In this document: piece by piece, positions 15,193 to 23,022 of the stretch
Layout of the letters: every line of letters begins with the position of its first letter
Numbering within the stretch: position 1 is the stretch's first letter
NCBI GenBank assembly: GCA_910584095.1
Contig: CAJTYU010000019.1
Coordinates: 1 to 63,654, forward strand
Length of the DNA: 63,654 nucleotides
Direction of reading: 5' to 3'
From: an uncultured Dorea sp.
Lineage (GTDB): Bacteria > Bacillota > Clostridia > Lachnospirales > Lachnospiraceae
The notes under the pieces: model-generated
The model's input: the letters and a program-made list of their open reading frames with translations, nothing else
Told to the model about the DNA's origin: nothing
Databases searched by the model: none
Position numbers and translations under genes: made by a program

Positions 15193-16729
15193 TATTTTCT
15201 CCTTTCAGATCTGAACTAGTATTTAGGTATTGCTCTACGAGTTTACTGCGGATGATCTTGCCATTCTTAGCATGCGGGATCTCATCCATAAACTCGAAAG
15301 ACTTTGGTATCTTATACGGCGGAAGATAGTTGAGGGCAAGCTTGATGAGACTCTTGTCGCTGACAGGTTCGCTTGCTTCGATAAATGCATGGATCCTGTG
15401 TCCCCATTCCTTATCGGGAAGTCCTACAACAACGGCGTCAACAACTTTTTTTGATTTTTTCAGCACAGTCTCAATCTCTGCGGCAAATACATTTTCGCCG
15501 CCGGTAACGATCATATCGCTGCGCCTGTCCACAAAATACAAATAGCCTTCCTCGTCCATATATCCAATATCTCCTACGCTTTTATAGCCGTTCTCATCGG
15601 TTTCGAGAGGAGTAACGTTAATATATTCTATCTTTGGGGCATCGCCATGCCATGCCATATAGATATTGCCGGTCTCGCCTGCAGGAAGCTCATGGCCGTC
15701 GTCGTCGCGTATTGAGATGTTGCCGCAAGGCATCCTGCCAATGCTGCCTTCGTGGGTGAGCCATTCGTCGCCGCGGATATATGTGATACCCACGCATTCG
15801 GTCATGGAGTAAATCTCATATATCTTCTCCGGCGGGAGGAGACGGAACCATTCCCGCTTAAGATCAGCAGAGCAGACGCCGCCGGTGTGGCAGAGGATCT
15901 CTAAGCTGCTTAAATCCTCCGGATTGAAATCCGGCAGCTTAATGATACGCTGCATTAGTGTTGGAACCAGCTGTACATATTCAATCTGGTATTTTTTCAC
16001 CAATGCCACAATGGTTTTTGCATCCAGACAAGAAGGCATATAAAGCGTATTTCCGCAGTAAAGTCCGTTAAATGCCGCCGAGTGGGGGGCGCCGTGAAAC
16101 AGCGGTCCGGCAAGAAGCTGCCGCATTTCAAAGCGCATACCGGAAAGAGTGAACCATGTCTGAAGCCCCTCGTCGCTTTCACCCGCAGGCATATTCTGCT
16201 GGACGACTTTGGTTTTTCCCGTTGTGCCGCCGGTACAGTTCGCGAGATTAGGCACGGCAAGGATGTCGGGAGGCATCTCGTCTGAATAATCCCCGCAGGC
16301 TTCTTTTAACTCAGCTGTACTTAGAGCCGCATAATCACTTGGCTTCCAGCGGTTTGTAACAACAAGGGAAGGAGAAACACATTCACATATTTCGAGAAGG
16401 TTCTGCCTGGGAACCCTGTCGGATATGGGAATATAACATCCGCCTGTTTTCCAGATACCAAAAGCAAGAGCGATATGGGTAGGGATATTGGGAAGAGCAA
16501 CGATAACGCTCCTTCCAGGTCCGATCCCCTGCTCCAGAAGATACCATGCAATACGGTTGGATAGCACCTCAAGAGTCCGCCAGGTCATGACTGATTCTTT
16601 ATTCTTTTGTGAGATATATACAAGCGCGGGTGCATCCGGCTTAACCCTTGCAATATTAGCCAGCTGAACCCCGGGAGTAAAAAAACTGTTCTCACTATGA
16701 TTAAAAATATTAAAGTGTGACGTACACAC
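15182..16729 (-). CDS. baiB: Bile acid-CoA ligase-like acyl-CoA synthetase
   Basis: An AMP-forming acyl-CoA synthetase of the ANL family, 515 residues, close to the length of BaiB (about 520). Seen motifs: phosphate loop TGGTTGKTK (166-174), YSMTE of the adenine site, the hinge-containing YKSVGDIGYMDEEG and VDRRSDMIVTGGENV, and the C-terminal catalytic lysine in KNGK (Lys491). In the pathway it activates the C24 carboxylate of the free bile acid. The start is taken as GTG 16729, with GAGG about 10 bases upstream on the - strand; this is the least certain start in the cluster. It follows baiA by 65 bp and overlaps the MFS gene. Confidence 0.82.
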   Translation of the reverse strand: MCTSHFNIFNHSENSFFTPGVQLANIARVKPDAPALVYISQKNKESVMTWRTLEVLSNRIAWYLLEQGIGPGRSVIVALPNIPTHIALAFGIWKTGGCYIPISDRVPRQNLLEICECVSPSLVVTNRWKPSDYAALSTAELKEACGDYSDEMPPDILAVPNLANCTGGTTGKTKVVQQNMPAGESDEGLQTWFTLSGMRFEMRQLLAGPLFHGAPHSAAFNGLYCGNTLYMPSCLDAKTIVALVKKYQIEYVQLVPTLMQRIIKLPDFNPEDLSSLEILCHTGGVCSADLKREWFRLLPPEKIYEIYSMTECVGITYIRGDEWLTHEGSIGRMPCGNISIRDDDGHELPAGETGNIYMAWHGDAPKIEYINVTPLETDENGYKSVGDIGYMDEEGYLYFVDRRSDMIVTGGENVFAAEIETVLKKSKKVVDAVVVGLPDKEWGHRIHAFIEASEPVSDKSLIKLALNYLPPYKIPKSFEFMDEIPHAKNGKIIRSKLVEQYLNTSSDLKGENNGE

Positions 16730-16794
16730 GGCGTCTGGTCCTCACATTTCTCTCCCAGATTCGGAGCATTTTTCTATTAAGTATTTTTATGTAA

Positions 16795-17562
16795 TTAGCC
16801 TGCTACGTTAGCCGGTCTGTATCCGCCGTCTACCGGCAGTGTAACGCCTGTGATATAAGAAGCGGCGCTTGAGCACAGGAAGAGGATTGCGTCAGCGATT
16901 ACCTGAGGCTCGCCGATCCTGCGGAGCGGAATGCCTGCAGCGAGATTCTTCTTTGCAAACGGAGGAACAGTTGCCAGAAGCTTGGTATCGATTACACCGG
17001 GAGCTACAGCGTTGCAGCGGATTCCCGCATATGCCTGCTCCCAAGCCATAGACTGTGTGAATGCGATAACGCCGCCCTTAGATACCGGATACGGGCATCC
17101 GCAGCCAGCTCCGTAGATACCTGCTACAGAAGCGGTATTTACGATACAGCCTTTGGTCTTCTTTAACATCTTGATGGCGTATTTGGTCATGTTGAATGTG
17201 CCTTTGATATTGGTGTCCATTACATAATCCCACTGAGATTGTTTCATCTTGTGAATCGGAACGCTGCTGTCAACGCCGGCATTATTTACAAGAATATCAA
17301 GTCTTCCCCACATCTCTTCGATTTCAGTATAAATAGCCTGAGCTGCCTTGTAATCGGTAAGGGTGATCGCGTTGTGCTTGAAGCTGTCCTCTGGATAAGA
17401 AGCCTTTAACTCATCGAGCACTGCGGTAACATCCTCGCCCTCTTTGCCTAGGAAATAAACCTTAGCGCCAGATGCAAGAAATGATTTTACTGTAGCAAAT
17501 CCTATTCCTGAAGTACCTCCAGTAACTAATGCAACTTTTCCGTTAAATTCGTTTTCAAACAT
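16795..17562 (-). CDS. baiA: 3alpha-hydroxysteroid dehydrogenase-like SDR
   Basis: A classical short-chain dehydrogenase of 255 residues. TGGTSGIG (14-21) is the cofactor loop, NNAG (93-96), Ser145, Tyr158 and Lys162 (YPVSK) form the catalytic set, and the protein ends SYITGVTLPVDGGYRP, close to the BaiA ending I remember. BaiA oxidises the 3alpha-hydroxyl of the bile acyl-CoA at the start of the cycle and reduces the 3-oxo group at the end. Start 17562 follows AAAGGAGATTCAACA; the 27-residue longer frame is rejected. It is the first gene of the baiA-baiB-MFS-baiF-NTF2 unit. Confidence 0.87.
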   Translation of the reverse strand: MFENEFNGKVALVTGGTSGIGFATVKSFLASGAKVYFLGKEGEDVTAVLDELKASYPEDSFKHNAITLTDYKAAQAIYTEIEEMWGRLDILVNNAGVDSSVPIHKMKQSQWDYVMDTNIKGTFNMTKYAIKMLKKTKGCIVNTASVAGIYGAGCGCPYPVSKGGVIAFTQSMAWEQAYAGIRCNAVAPGVIDTKLLATVPPFAKKNLAAGIPLRRIGEPQVIADAILFLCSSAASYITGVTLPVDGGYRPANVAG

Positions 17563-17811
17563 TGTTGAATCTCCTTTCATGTAAATGGTTCTTAAATTAA
17601 GTTTGCTTTTCGAAGCATTCCCGGTGCCTCGAAAGTTCATCACCGTTCTGTCAATTCAATGACTGCTAATATTTTAACATTTTTCGAAAAGTTTCGCGAA
17701 TGGATAATTGTGTTTTTATACAGAATGAAGGGATAAAAAGTAAGATTTTATAGTCAAATTGACGGACAATAAGGGATAAAAGAAAAAACAATTGAATAAA
17801 ATGTAAAAAAA
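17563..17811 (-). promoter_or_regulatory. AT-rich control region upstream of baiA
   Basis: This 249-bp region should hold the baiA promoter. It contains two adjacent palindromes, TTTTCGAAAA (17681-17690) and TTCGCGAA (17693-17700). A TGCTAAT core at about 17664-17670 resembles the centre of the 27-bp dyad family, but its arms do not pair. TTGACA occurs on the - strand (17653-17648) without a good -10 partner. No promoter can be fixed with confidence; an activator-dependent one is plausible given the AraC gene nearby. Confidence 0.4.
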
Positions 17812-17850
17812 GAAGACTTTGCTAAAATTATATATTTAACAGAAGTCTTC
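17812..17850 (-). terminator. Terminator after the cupin gene
   Basis: GAAGACTT (17812-17819) pairs perfectly with AAGTCTTC (17843-17850). Read on the - strand the stem is followed by a run of seven T. It lies 18 bp beyond the cupin gene stop and separates the regulator unit from baiA. Confidence 0.8.
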
Positions 17851-17868
17851 CACGGTATTTATAAGAGT

Positions 17869-18480
17869 TTATTTTGTCTGCTTTTCATATGGTGTAAAAT
17901 ATTCCTTCGGCATATAATCAGTGATAATACCTATAAAGTTCATCATATAACAGAAACAGAGCTGGATACTGGCGCCGGATTTGTTTTTTACCTCGGTTAA
18001 AAGACCGTTCATTGAATCATTGGCAATCTGCATCGACAGGCCCTTGAGATGGATGACCGGGGGCTGCGACGGGACAGAAAAGCGCTCGTATTTGAGGTAT
18101 GGGTTAGCAATCATATAGACATAGGTACTGCTGTTCATACGCGCCTCTGCGATTTCAAGTTCCGTGTTTCCGGAAGGAAATAAACGGTAACGGTGGAACG
18201 GTCCCAGATTAATCAGGGTATTTGGCTTTAGTTTGTATTCCAAACCATTCACACGCAGTATACCGGTTCCCGCCCGAACCAGAAGAAAAGTCTGATCTCG
18301 GTTATTGCTATAAGACGTCGGAGACTTAATGTGGCGAAGGTGTGCATGGATGTCCTTTGGCAGGACATTGTTTGCAAAATAGTCGTGGGCGCCGGAGAGA
18401 ACGGTATGGTTTTTAGAGGTGTTTTCGCTGGTATCTGCATGAACTGTGCTGGCAGAGAATTCCTTTTGCATGGTTATCAT
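17869..18480 (-). CDS. Cupin-type sensor protein, AraC N-terminal arm without DNA-binding domain
   Basis: The 203-residue protein has the beta-barrel pattern of AraC-family ligand-binding arms (QTFLLVRAGTGILRVNGLEYKLKPNTLINLGPFHRYRLFP, about 65-105). It then ends after a helical segment where the two helix-turn-helix motifs would begin. There is no DNA-binding domain and no frameshift remnant downstream, only a terminator. It follows the full-length AraC gene by 18 bp with its own AGGAAAG site. It could be a ligand-binding partner or antagonist of that regulator, or a decayed regulator. Confidence 0.6.
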   Translation of the reverse strand: MITMQKEFSASTVHADTSENTSKNHTVLSGAHDYFANNVLPKDIHAHLRHIKSPTSYSNNRDQTFLLVRAGTGILRVNGLEYKLKPNTLINLGPFHRYRLFPSGNTELEIAEARMNSSTYVYMIANPYLKYERFSVPSQPPVIHLKGLSMQIANDSMNGLLTEVKNKSGASIQLCFCYMMNFIGIITDYMPKEYFTPYEKQTK

Positions 18481-18498
18481 CTACTTTCCTGTGTAATT

Positions 18499-19755
18499 TT
18501 AATTGTGCGTTTTTTTTTCGTTCTGTTCTGCCAGATGCCTCTGTTTTCTAAATTCGCCCGGTGAGATGCCGTTGATGCTGAAAAATACCCGCGTCATGGT
18601 GCGGTCTGACCCAAAACCGGATTCAATAGCAATATCCATAATAGGAAGATTGGTCGTGGTAAGGAGAGCCTCTGCATAGCGAACCCGAAACTGCGACAAA
18701 ATCTCTTTATAGCTGGAATCCAGCGTAGATTTAAATTGAATCCGCAGGATATTTTTTGAAATATAGAGATCCCGCGTAATACTCTTAGCGTCGATTGGTT
18801 CAGACATATTCTCGTATAAGTAGCTGATGGTAGAGATCAGCGTTTCGCTCATAATGGTTCCGCGGTAGATTCGGCCGTCTTTTCCGTCGTTGAGCATCTG
18901 GTTCAAATAGGTTTGGGGCGTCATGCCGGTCATGGTTTTAAAACGGCGGAAAAAGGTAATTTCTTTATTGAAGCCGGATATTGACGATATATAGTCAAAT
19001 GGAAGGCTGTCATAAAGGAAGTATGTCATAGCGTGAGCCAGACGCATCCGGTTAAGATATTGGTTAAAGTTCAGGCCGGTAGCTATAAGGAGCGCATGGT
19101 TGAGCGACGATTCGCTTGAGACCGGACATACAACTTGGACAACATCTGAAATCGTCAGGTTCTCTGTGCTGTGAGAGGCAATATAAAGACTGGCCTTCCT
19201 GCTCAACGGGAAAGAGTCAAATTTGTAAGTTGCCTTGATGCTTTTGGCATACCGGTTATATAAAAGTTCAATTTGCCGCAGAAATGAACTGCGGATCACT
19301 GCTGAACCGTAAGTCTTTTTTTTATCCAGTTTGCGAAATTGGTTAAACAGGTGCAGAATCTGCTTAACCTCCGAACCTTCAGGACCGATGACAGGGAGGC
19401 TGTTTACAATTTCAAGTTCCAGTGAAGGACTTATTTTTTTGAATGCAAAATAATTTAAAAGCTGATAATCATAGGAACAAACCCACAGTTTGAACTGTTC
19501 CCCAAAATCTGGACAGATTGTAAGTACCTGTGAGCATTGAATCCATGATACGCAGCCAGGCTGAACTAAAAATTCTTCTCCATTTATAATAAAATTGCCG
19601 TGCCCCTTTTTGACGAGAATAAAATAACTGTCAAATTCCATGATTGGGAACATCTCGTCGCTAATGGTATGCTCCTGAAGCTTAAGATATTTGTCAGGAC
19701 CACAGAAAATGCCATTTCTCGGGAGCTCACACAAAGGCCGGATTTTTCTTTTCAA
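18499..19755 (-). CDS. AraC-family regulator with two AraC DNA-binding modules
   Basis: This 418-residue protein has an N-terminal cupin-like arm (FILVKKGHGNFIINGEEFLVQPG, about 45-70) and two complete AraC-type HTH modules. The first (about 185-285) includes GLNFNQYLNRMRLAHAM and ends GMTPQTYLNQ. The second (about 310-412) includes RVRYAEALLTTTNLPIMDIAIESGFGS and ends GISPGEFRKQRH. Standard AraC proteins have one such module and about 280-300 residues. AraC/XylS regulators are associated with bai operons in C. scindens, so this is the likely bile-acid-responsive regulator. The start is TTG 19755 after GAGGAG. A dyad lies just upstream (19784-19813). Confidence 0.85.
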   Translation of the reverse strand: MKRKIRPLCELPRNGIFCGPDKYLKLQEHTISDEMFPIMEFDSYFILVKKGHGNFIINGEEFLVQPGCVSWIQCSQVLTICPDFGEQFKLWVCSYDYQLLNYFAFKKISPSLELEIVNSLPVIGPEGSEVKQILHLFNQFRKLDKKKTYGSAVIRSSFLRQIELLYNRYAKSIKATYKFDSFPLSRKASLYIASHSTENLTISDVVQVVCPVSSESSLNHALLIATGLNFNQYLNRMRLAHAMTYFLYDSLPFDYISSISGFNKEITFFRRFKTMTGMTPQTYLNQMLNDGKDGRIYRGTIMSETLISTISYLYENMSEPIDAKSITRDLYISKNILRIQFKSTLDSSYKEILSQFRVRYAEALLTTTNLPIMDIAIESGFGSDRTMTRVFFSINGISPGEFRKQRHLAEQNEKKTHN

Positions 19756-19783
19756 AATGCTATATCTCCTCTTTAAATCTTTG

Positions 19784-19813
19784 TATCAAGTGTTGTAGAT
19801 CAACATCTTGATA
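19784..19813 (-). promoter_or_regulatory. Inverted repeat upstream of the AraC gene
   Basis: TATCAAGTGTTG (19784-19795) and CAACATCTTGATA (19801-19813) are inverted copies with a one-base length difference and a five-base centre. It lies 29 bp upstream of the AraC start, in a suitable place for autoregulation. Confidence 0.45.
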
Positions 19814-19890
19814 TAGATAAAAGAGTAACACAGAACAGGCGTGAAATCAATCATTGTGTGAAAAAATCAAGAATTTTCATAGGTGAACAT

Positions 19891-19934
19891 AAAAAGCAGG
19901 CTATAGACGCCGCTGGCATCTGCAGCCTGCTTTT
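19891..19934 (-). terminator. Terminator after baiH-baiI
   Basis: AAAAAGCAGGCT (19891-19902) pairs with AGCCTGCTTTT (19924-19934). Both strands show a T-run after the stem; on the - strand it closes the baiH-baiI unit 32 bp after the last stop. Confidence 0.85.
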
Positions 19935-19966
19935 CTATTGGAATTAATCACATCTAAAATAGCCGC

Positions 19967-20518
19967 TTATGGTAATGGTTCCCATTCCTCCGGCTTCCAT
20001 CCTTTTGGCGGAAGCGGATTGCGGTACTGCCCGTTTGACTGATATTGGTACATGCGCATGGTTTTGATATGCCATACGTCTTCTTCGTCTTTTATAAAAT
20101 CATCGCAGTAGATGACGCGCGTTTCCACATTATAGCCGTCTTCTATGTACACATGATGATCTTCATACTGGAATACGCCGCGTGCATGATGGTTGTCAAT
20201 GATCCAGATAAGAGGCTGATGGCCCATATGGGAGGTTACCATGGGAAGATTACTCCATTTGGCGTGCTTTGCCTGAGTCAATGGATCCTTCGCCGCTAAC
20301 TGCCCGTTGTGATAGCAGCGGAAATCATCGGTGAAAAGCTTGACAGCATATTCTTCTTTTTTCATATCCATCAGCCACCAGTAATAATATTTGGTGTCTA
20401 TGATTTTCTGGAATTCACAGAGAAGCTCCGGCGTATACTGCTGCTTGCGGGCATTTAAAACTACCTCCAGAATGCGTTCTCTTTCTTTTTTCTTTAAAGG
20501 TCTTGCTGTGGCTGGCAT
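19967..20518 (-). CDS. baiI: BaiI-like NTF2-fold protein, putative steroid dehydratase/isomerase
   Basis: The 183-residue product starts MPATARPLKKKERE. It follows baiH directly, the position baiI has in C. scindens. By eye it aligns with BaiE: Tyr46, Asp51, His97 (in SHMGH, matching HQGH of BaiE) and Asp120 fall where Tyr30, Asp35, His83 and Asp106 lie in BaiE. BaiI has been proposed as a 7beta-dehydratase or a ketosteroid isomerase; I know of no settled activity. The ATG at 20518 is 8 bases from GGAGG and is chosen over the TTG at 20533. It is separated from baiH by 23 bp. Confidence 0.78.
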   Translation of the reverse strand: MPATARPLKKKERERILEVVLNARKQQYTPELLCEFQKIIDTKYYYWWLMDMKKEEYAVKLFTDDFRCYHNGQLAAKDPLTQAKHAKWSNLPMVTSHMGHQPLIWIIDNHHARGVFQYEDHHVYIEDGYNVETRVIYCDDFIKDEEDVWHIKTMRMYQYQSNGQYRNPLPPKGWKPEEWEPLP

Positions 20519-20541
20519 ATCCTGCGCCTCCAATCTTTCAC

Positions 20542-22533
20542 TTATAATTTGTACGCCGCTTCAAAGCCTTCCCACATAGCGAAGCTTGCCTGGCGCGCTC
20601 TTACGGAATCGCCGACTGCATATACTTCCGGAATAAAGGTCTTTAACTCTTCTGAGAGCGGGTCGTAATTTCTGGAGCCAAGGCCGAAGAGTACATAGTC
20701 GAAACCGCGGAGCCATTCTTCGGTTCCATCTTTGCGCTGTACTTTAACGTCGTGGTCGGTTACTTCCAGAATCTTGGTATTCACATTGATGTTAACGCCT
20801 TTGCTCTTAAGCTTGCGGACCAATGGAGCGCGGTTCGGTGCGCATACATTGGTAAGAAGCTGCGGGAGCATCTCAATTAGGGTTACTTCCACGTCGCCGA
20901 TGCTTGCGTCGTAGGATTTATTGTAAGAGTTCGGGCGGGCATTCTCAAGAACAACCTCCGCGGTCTCACAGGCAACGGCCCCGCCGCCGAGTACGCAGAC
21001 GCGTCCTTTTGGAATGACAAATTTACCTCTCAGGAAATCATGGGCGGTACGGACCGGATAATCTTTGGTTCCTTTGATCGGCGGAACTAACGGCTTTGCG
21101 CCCGTAGCAACGATCACTGCTTCCGGAGCGAACTCTTTTACGGCTTCTACGGTTCCTTCCCTGCCAAATTCAAAGATAACTCCGGCTTTCTTTGCGCGGT
21201 AGTTCAAATGAACCATCCATTTGGTCATTTCCTGCTTGCCTGGTGCGACTACTGCGAGATTAAGCTGTCCGCCGATTCTCTTGGATGCTTCCCATACGGT
21301 AACATGGTGGCCTCTCTCGGCAGCAGTAACGGCAGCCATCATTCCGGCCGGGCCCGCGCCTACCACAAGGACTTTCTTGGACTTCTCAGCGGGAACCTCC
21401 GGGAAATCATATTCTCGTCCTACTCTTGGGTTAATATGGCATCTGCACTGAGGAACCGCCTCGGTACGGCTGATACAGCTTCCGCCGCAGCTTGCGCATG
21501 GAGTAATGTCGTCAAATTGGTTCTCAAGGGCTTTGTTGCACAGATCCGGGTCTGCAAGAAGCGGACGTCCAAGGGCGATACCGTCTACAAGGCCGCGCTC
21601 AACGATGTCTGCGCCGTAGCGGATGTCGTTGATCTTGCCGACTACGAATACCGGAATATTGACAACCTTTTTAATCTCGGACGCTTCGTATACATTTACG
21701 CCGATGCTCTTATTCTGGCATGGAATGATGTGCTCTAAACCTTCGTACTGGGTACCGCCGGAGATCTCAAGCATATCGATTCCGGCAGCCTCGAACTTCG
21801 GAGCCAGATATTTGATATCTTCGAGGGAGTTGCCGCCGATCATACGCTCATCGCCGGAAACACGCAGGATCAATGGGAAATCTGGACTTACGCATCTCCT
21901 GACTTCCTCGATCATCTCCAGTACGAATCTAGCCCGGTTGTCCAGTCCTCCGCCGTATTCGTCCATTCTCTTGTTGCGGAGGGGCGACAGGAAAGAGCCT
22001 GGGAGCATATAAGCGTGTGCGCAGTGGAGGGAGACGGCTCCGCAGCCGGCTTCTTCAGCTCTGCGTGCGGCCTGTCCGAACTGCTTGATGATCTTCTGGA
22101 TCTCTTTTACGGAGATCTGACGGCTAACGTGACAGTTTGCATTTACATTCACAGACGGTCCTAATGGAGCGATCCGGCGGTATCCGCAGACAGATTCCGG
22201 TCCCGGATGGATGATCTGGGGAACAAGTACGCTTCCGGCCGCCCTGACGCGGTCTGCAAATTCCTTGAATTGGGGAACCATGCTGTCCTTATCTAATGCG
22301 GTTGTGTTGCCGAGATAAGGATACTTGCGGTCTACAGTTACGGCGTCAATCACTACATATCCGGTGCCGCCTTCAGCGCGGCGTACAAATACATCAGCCA
22401 GTCTTTTTGGAACAGTTCCGTCGGCTGCTTCATAATCCATACTCATAGGAGCCATCGCGACACGATTCTTCAGCGTGGTTTTTCCTAATTTAAGAGGGCT
22501 GAAGAGTTTTGAATCTTTCATATCTGTTATCAT
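20542..22533 (-). CDS. baiH: BaiH-like NADH:flavin oxidoreductase
   Basis: The 663-residue enzyme has an N-terminal old-yellow-enzyme barrel (about 1-340), a [4Fe-4S] motif Cys346-x2-Cys349-x3-Cys353-x11-Cys365 and a C-terminal FAD/NAD domain (VLVVGAGPAGMMAA, about 389). Stretches such as APMSMDYEAADGTVPKRLAD and HCAHAYMLPGSFLSPLRNK match the C. scindens BaiH I remember almost word for word. BaiH was first described as the 7beta-specific 3-oxo-delta4 oxidoreductase and later placed in the reductive arm (delta6 reduction). Start 22533 follows AGGAGG. It is the first gene of the baiH-baiI unit, divergent from baiCD-baiE. Confidence 0.93.
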   Translation of the reverse strand: MITDMKDSKLFSPLKLGKTTLKNRVAMAPMSMDYEAADGTVPKRLADVFVRRAEGGTGYVVIDAVTVDRKYPYLGNTTALDKDSMVPQFKEFADRVRAAGSVLVPQIIHPGPESVCGYRRIAPLGPSVNVNANCHVSRQISVKEIQKIIKQFGQAARRAEEAGCGAVSLHCAHAYMLPGSFLSPLRNKRMDEYGGGLDNRARFVLEMIEEVRRCVSPDFPLILRVSGDERMIGGNSLEDIKYLAPKFEAAGIDMLEISGGTQYEGLEHIIPCQNKSIGVNVYEASEIKKVVNIPVFVVGKINDIRYGADIVERGLVDGIALGRPLLADPDLCNKALENQFDDITPCASCGGSCISRTEAVPQCRCHINPRVGREYDFPEVPAEKSKKVLVVGAGPAGMMAAVTAAERGHHVTVWEASKRIGGQLNLAVVAPGKQEMTKWMVHLNYRAKKAGVIFEFGREGTVEAVKEFAPEAVIVATGAKPLVPPIKGTKDYPVRTAHDFLRGKFVIPKGRVCVLGGGAVACETAEVVLENARPNSYNKSYDASIGDVEVTLIEMLPQLLTNVCAPNRAPLVRKLKSKGVNINVNTKILEVTDHDVKVQRKDGTEEWLRGFDYVLFGLGSRNYDPLSEELKTFIPEVYAVGDSVRARQASFAMWEGFEAAYKL

Positions 22534-23022
22534 TTTTTTTCCTCCTGAACTATTATTGATATTAATTATAAACGAATAAAGAGCATGGCGTTGCACATTT
22601 TTTTGTCAATCTATCTATATTTTTATATGAAATCGTGAGAAATTACTTCTGCAAAGGAAGACATTTTGTTGGTTTTTACTACAAAAAGTTAGAGGTATAG
22701 ACGGCAAATTTGGTATTAGTGACATTAAAAATTGATTTTTTGTACATTGTTTGTGCATTATAATTAACTTTTTGTTCCTGCATAATCCGGGAGTTAGTGT
22801 TAAACTTTAAACAAGTCTTAAGGGTTTATTATTTACTTAACAGACTGCTAATGTCCGTTAAGGTATGAATAAGATAATAAGTTCAAATTAGGATATTAGT
22901 TCATCACCTGAAACTATAAACCCGTCTGTTCCACAATATTCCAGCGGATAATTCCCGTGTCTGCCGGAAAGGCGCTGTGGGACAATGACTCTACAAATTA
23001 AAAAGAGAGGATGATTTGGCAA
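22534..23022. promoter_or_regulatory. Divergent baiH / baiCD control region
   Basis: This 489-bp AT-rich region has no gene. On the + strand a TATAAT lies at 22759-22764, without a good -35 at the right spacing. The 27-bp dyad (22836-22862) follows it. On the - strand TATAAT (22570-22565) lies 32 bp from the baiH start, also without a good -35, and a TTGACA (22609-22604) is too far away. Poor -35 elements fit promoters that need an activator. The baiCD ribosome binding site AGAGAGG is at about 23004-23010. Confidence 0.45.
22836..22862. promoter_or_regulatory. 27-bp dyad with TGCTAAT centre upstream of baiCD
   Basis: CTTAACAGAC (22836-22845), centre TGCTAAT, GTCCGTTAAG (22853-22862): a 10-bp inverted repeat with one mismatch, followed by GTATG as at 13879. 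It is 160 bp upstream of baiCD and about 72 bp after the candidate -10 at 22759. Confidence 0.6.

Noticed and set aside
22604..22609. TTGACA on the - strand before baiH as a promoter -35
   Set aside because: The nearest TATAAT is 33 bp away, too far for a sigma-A promoter.
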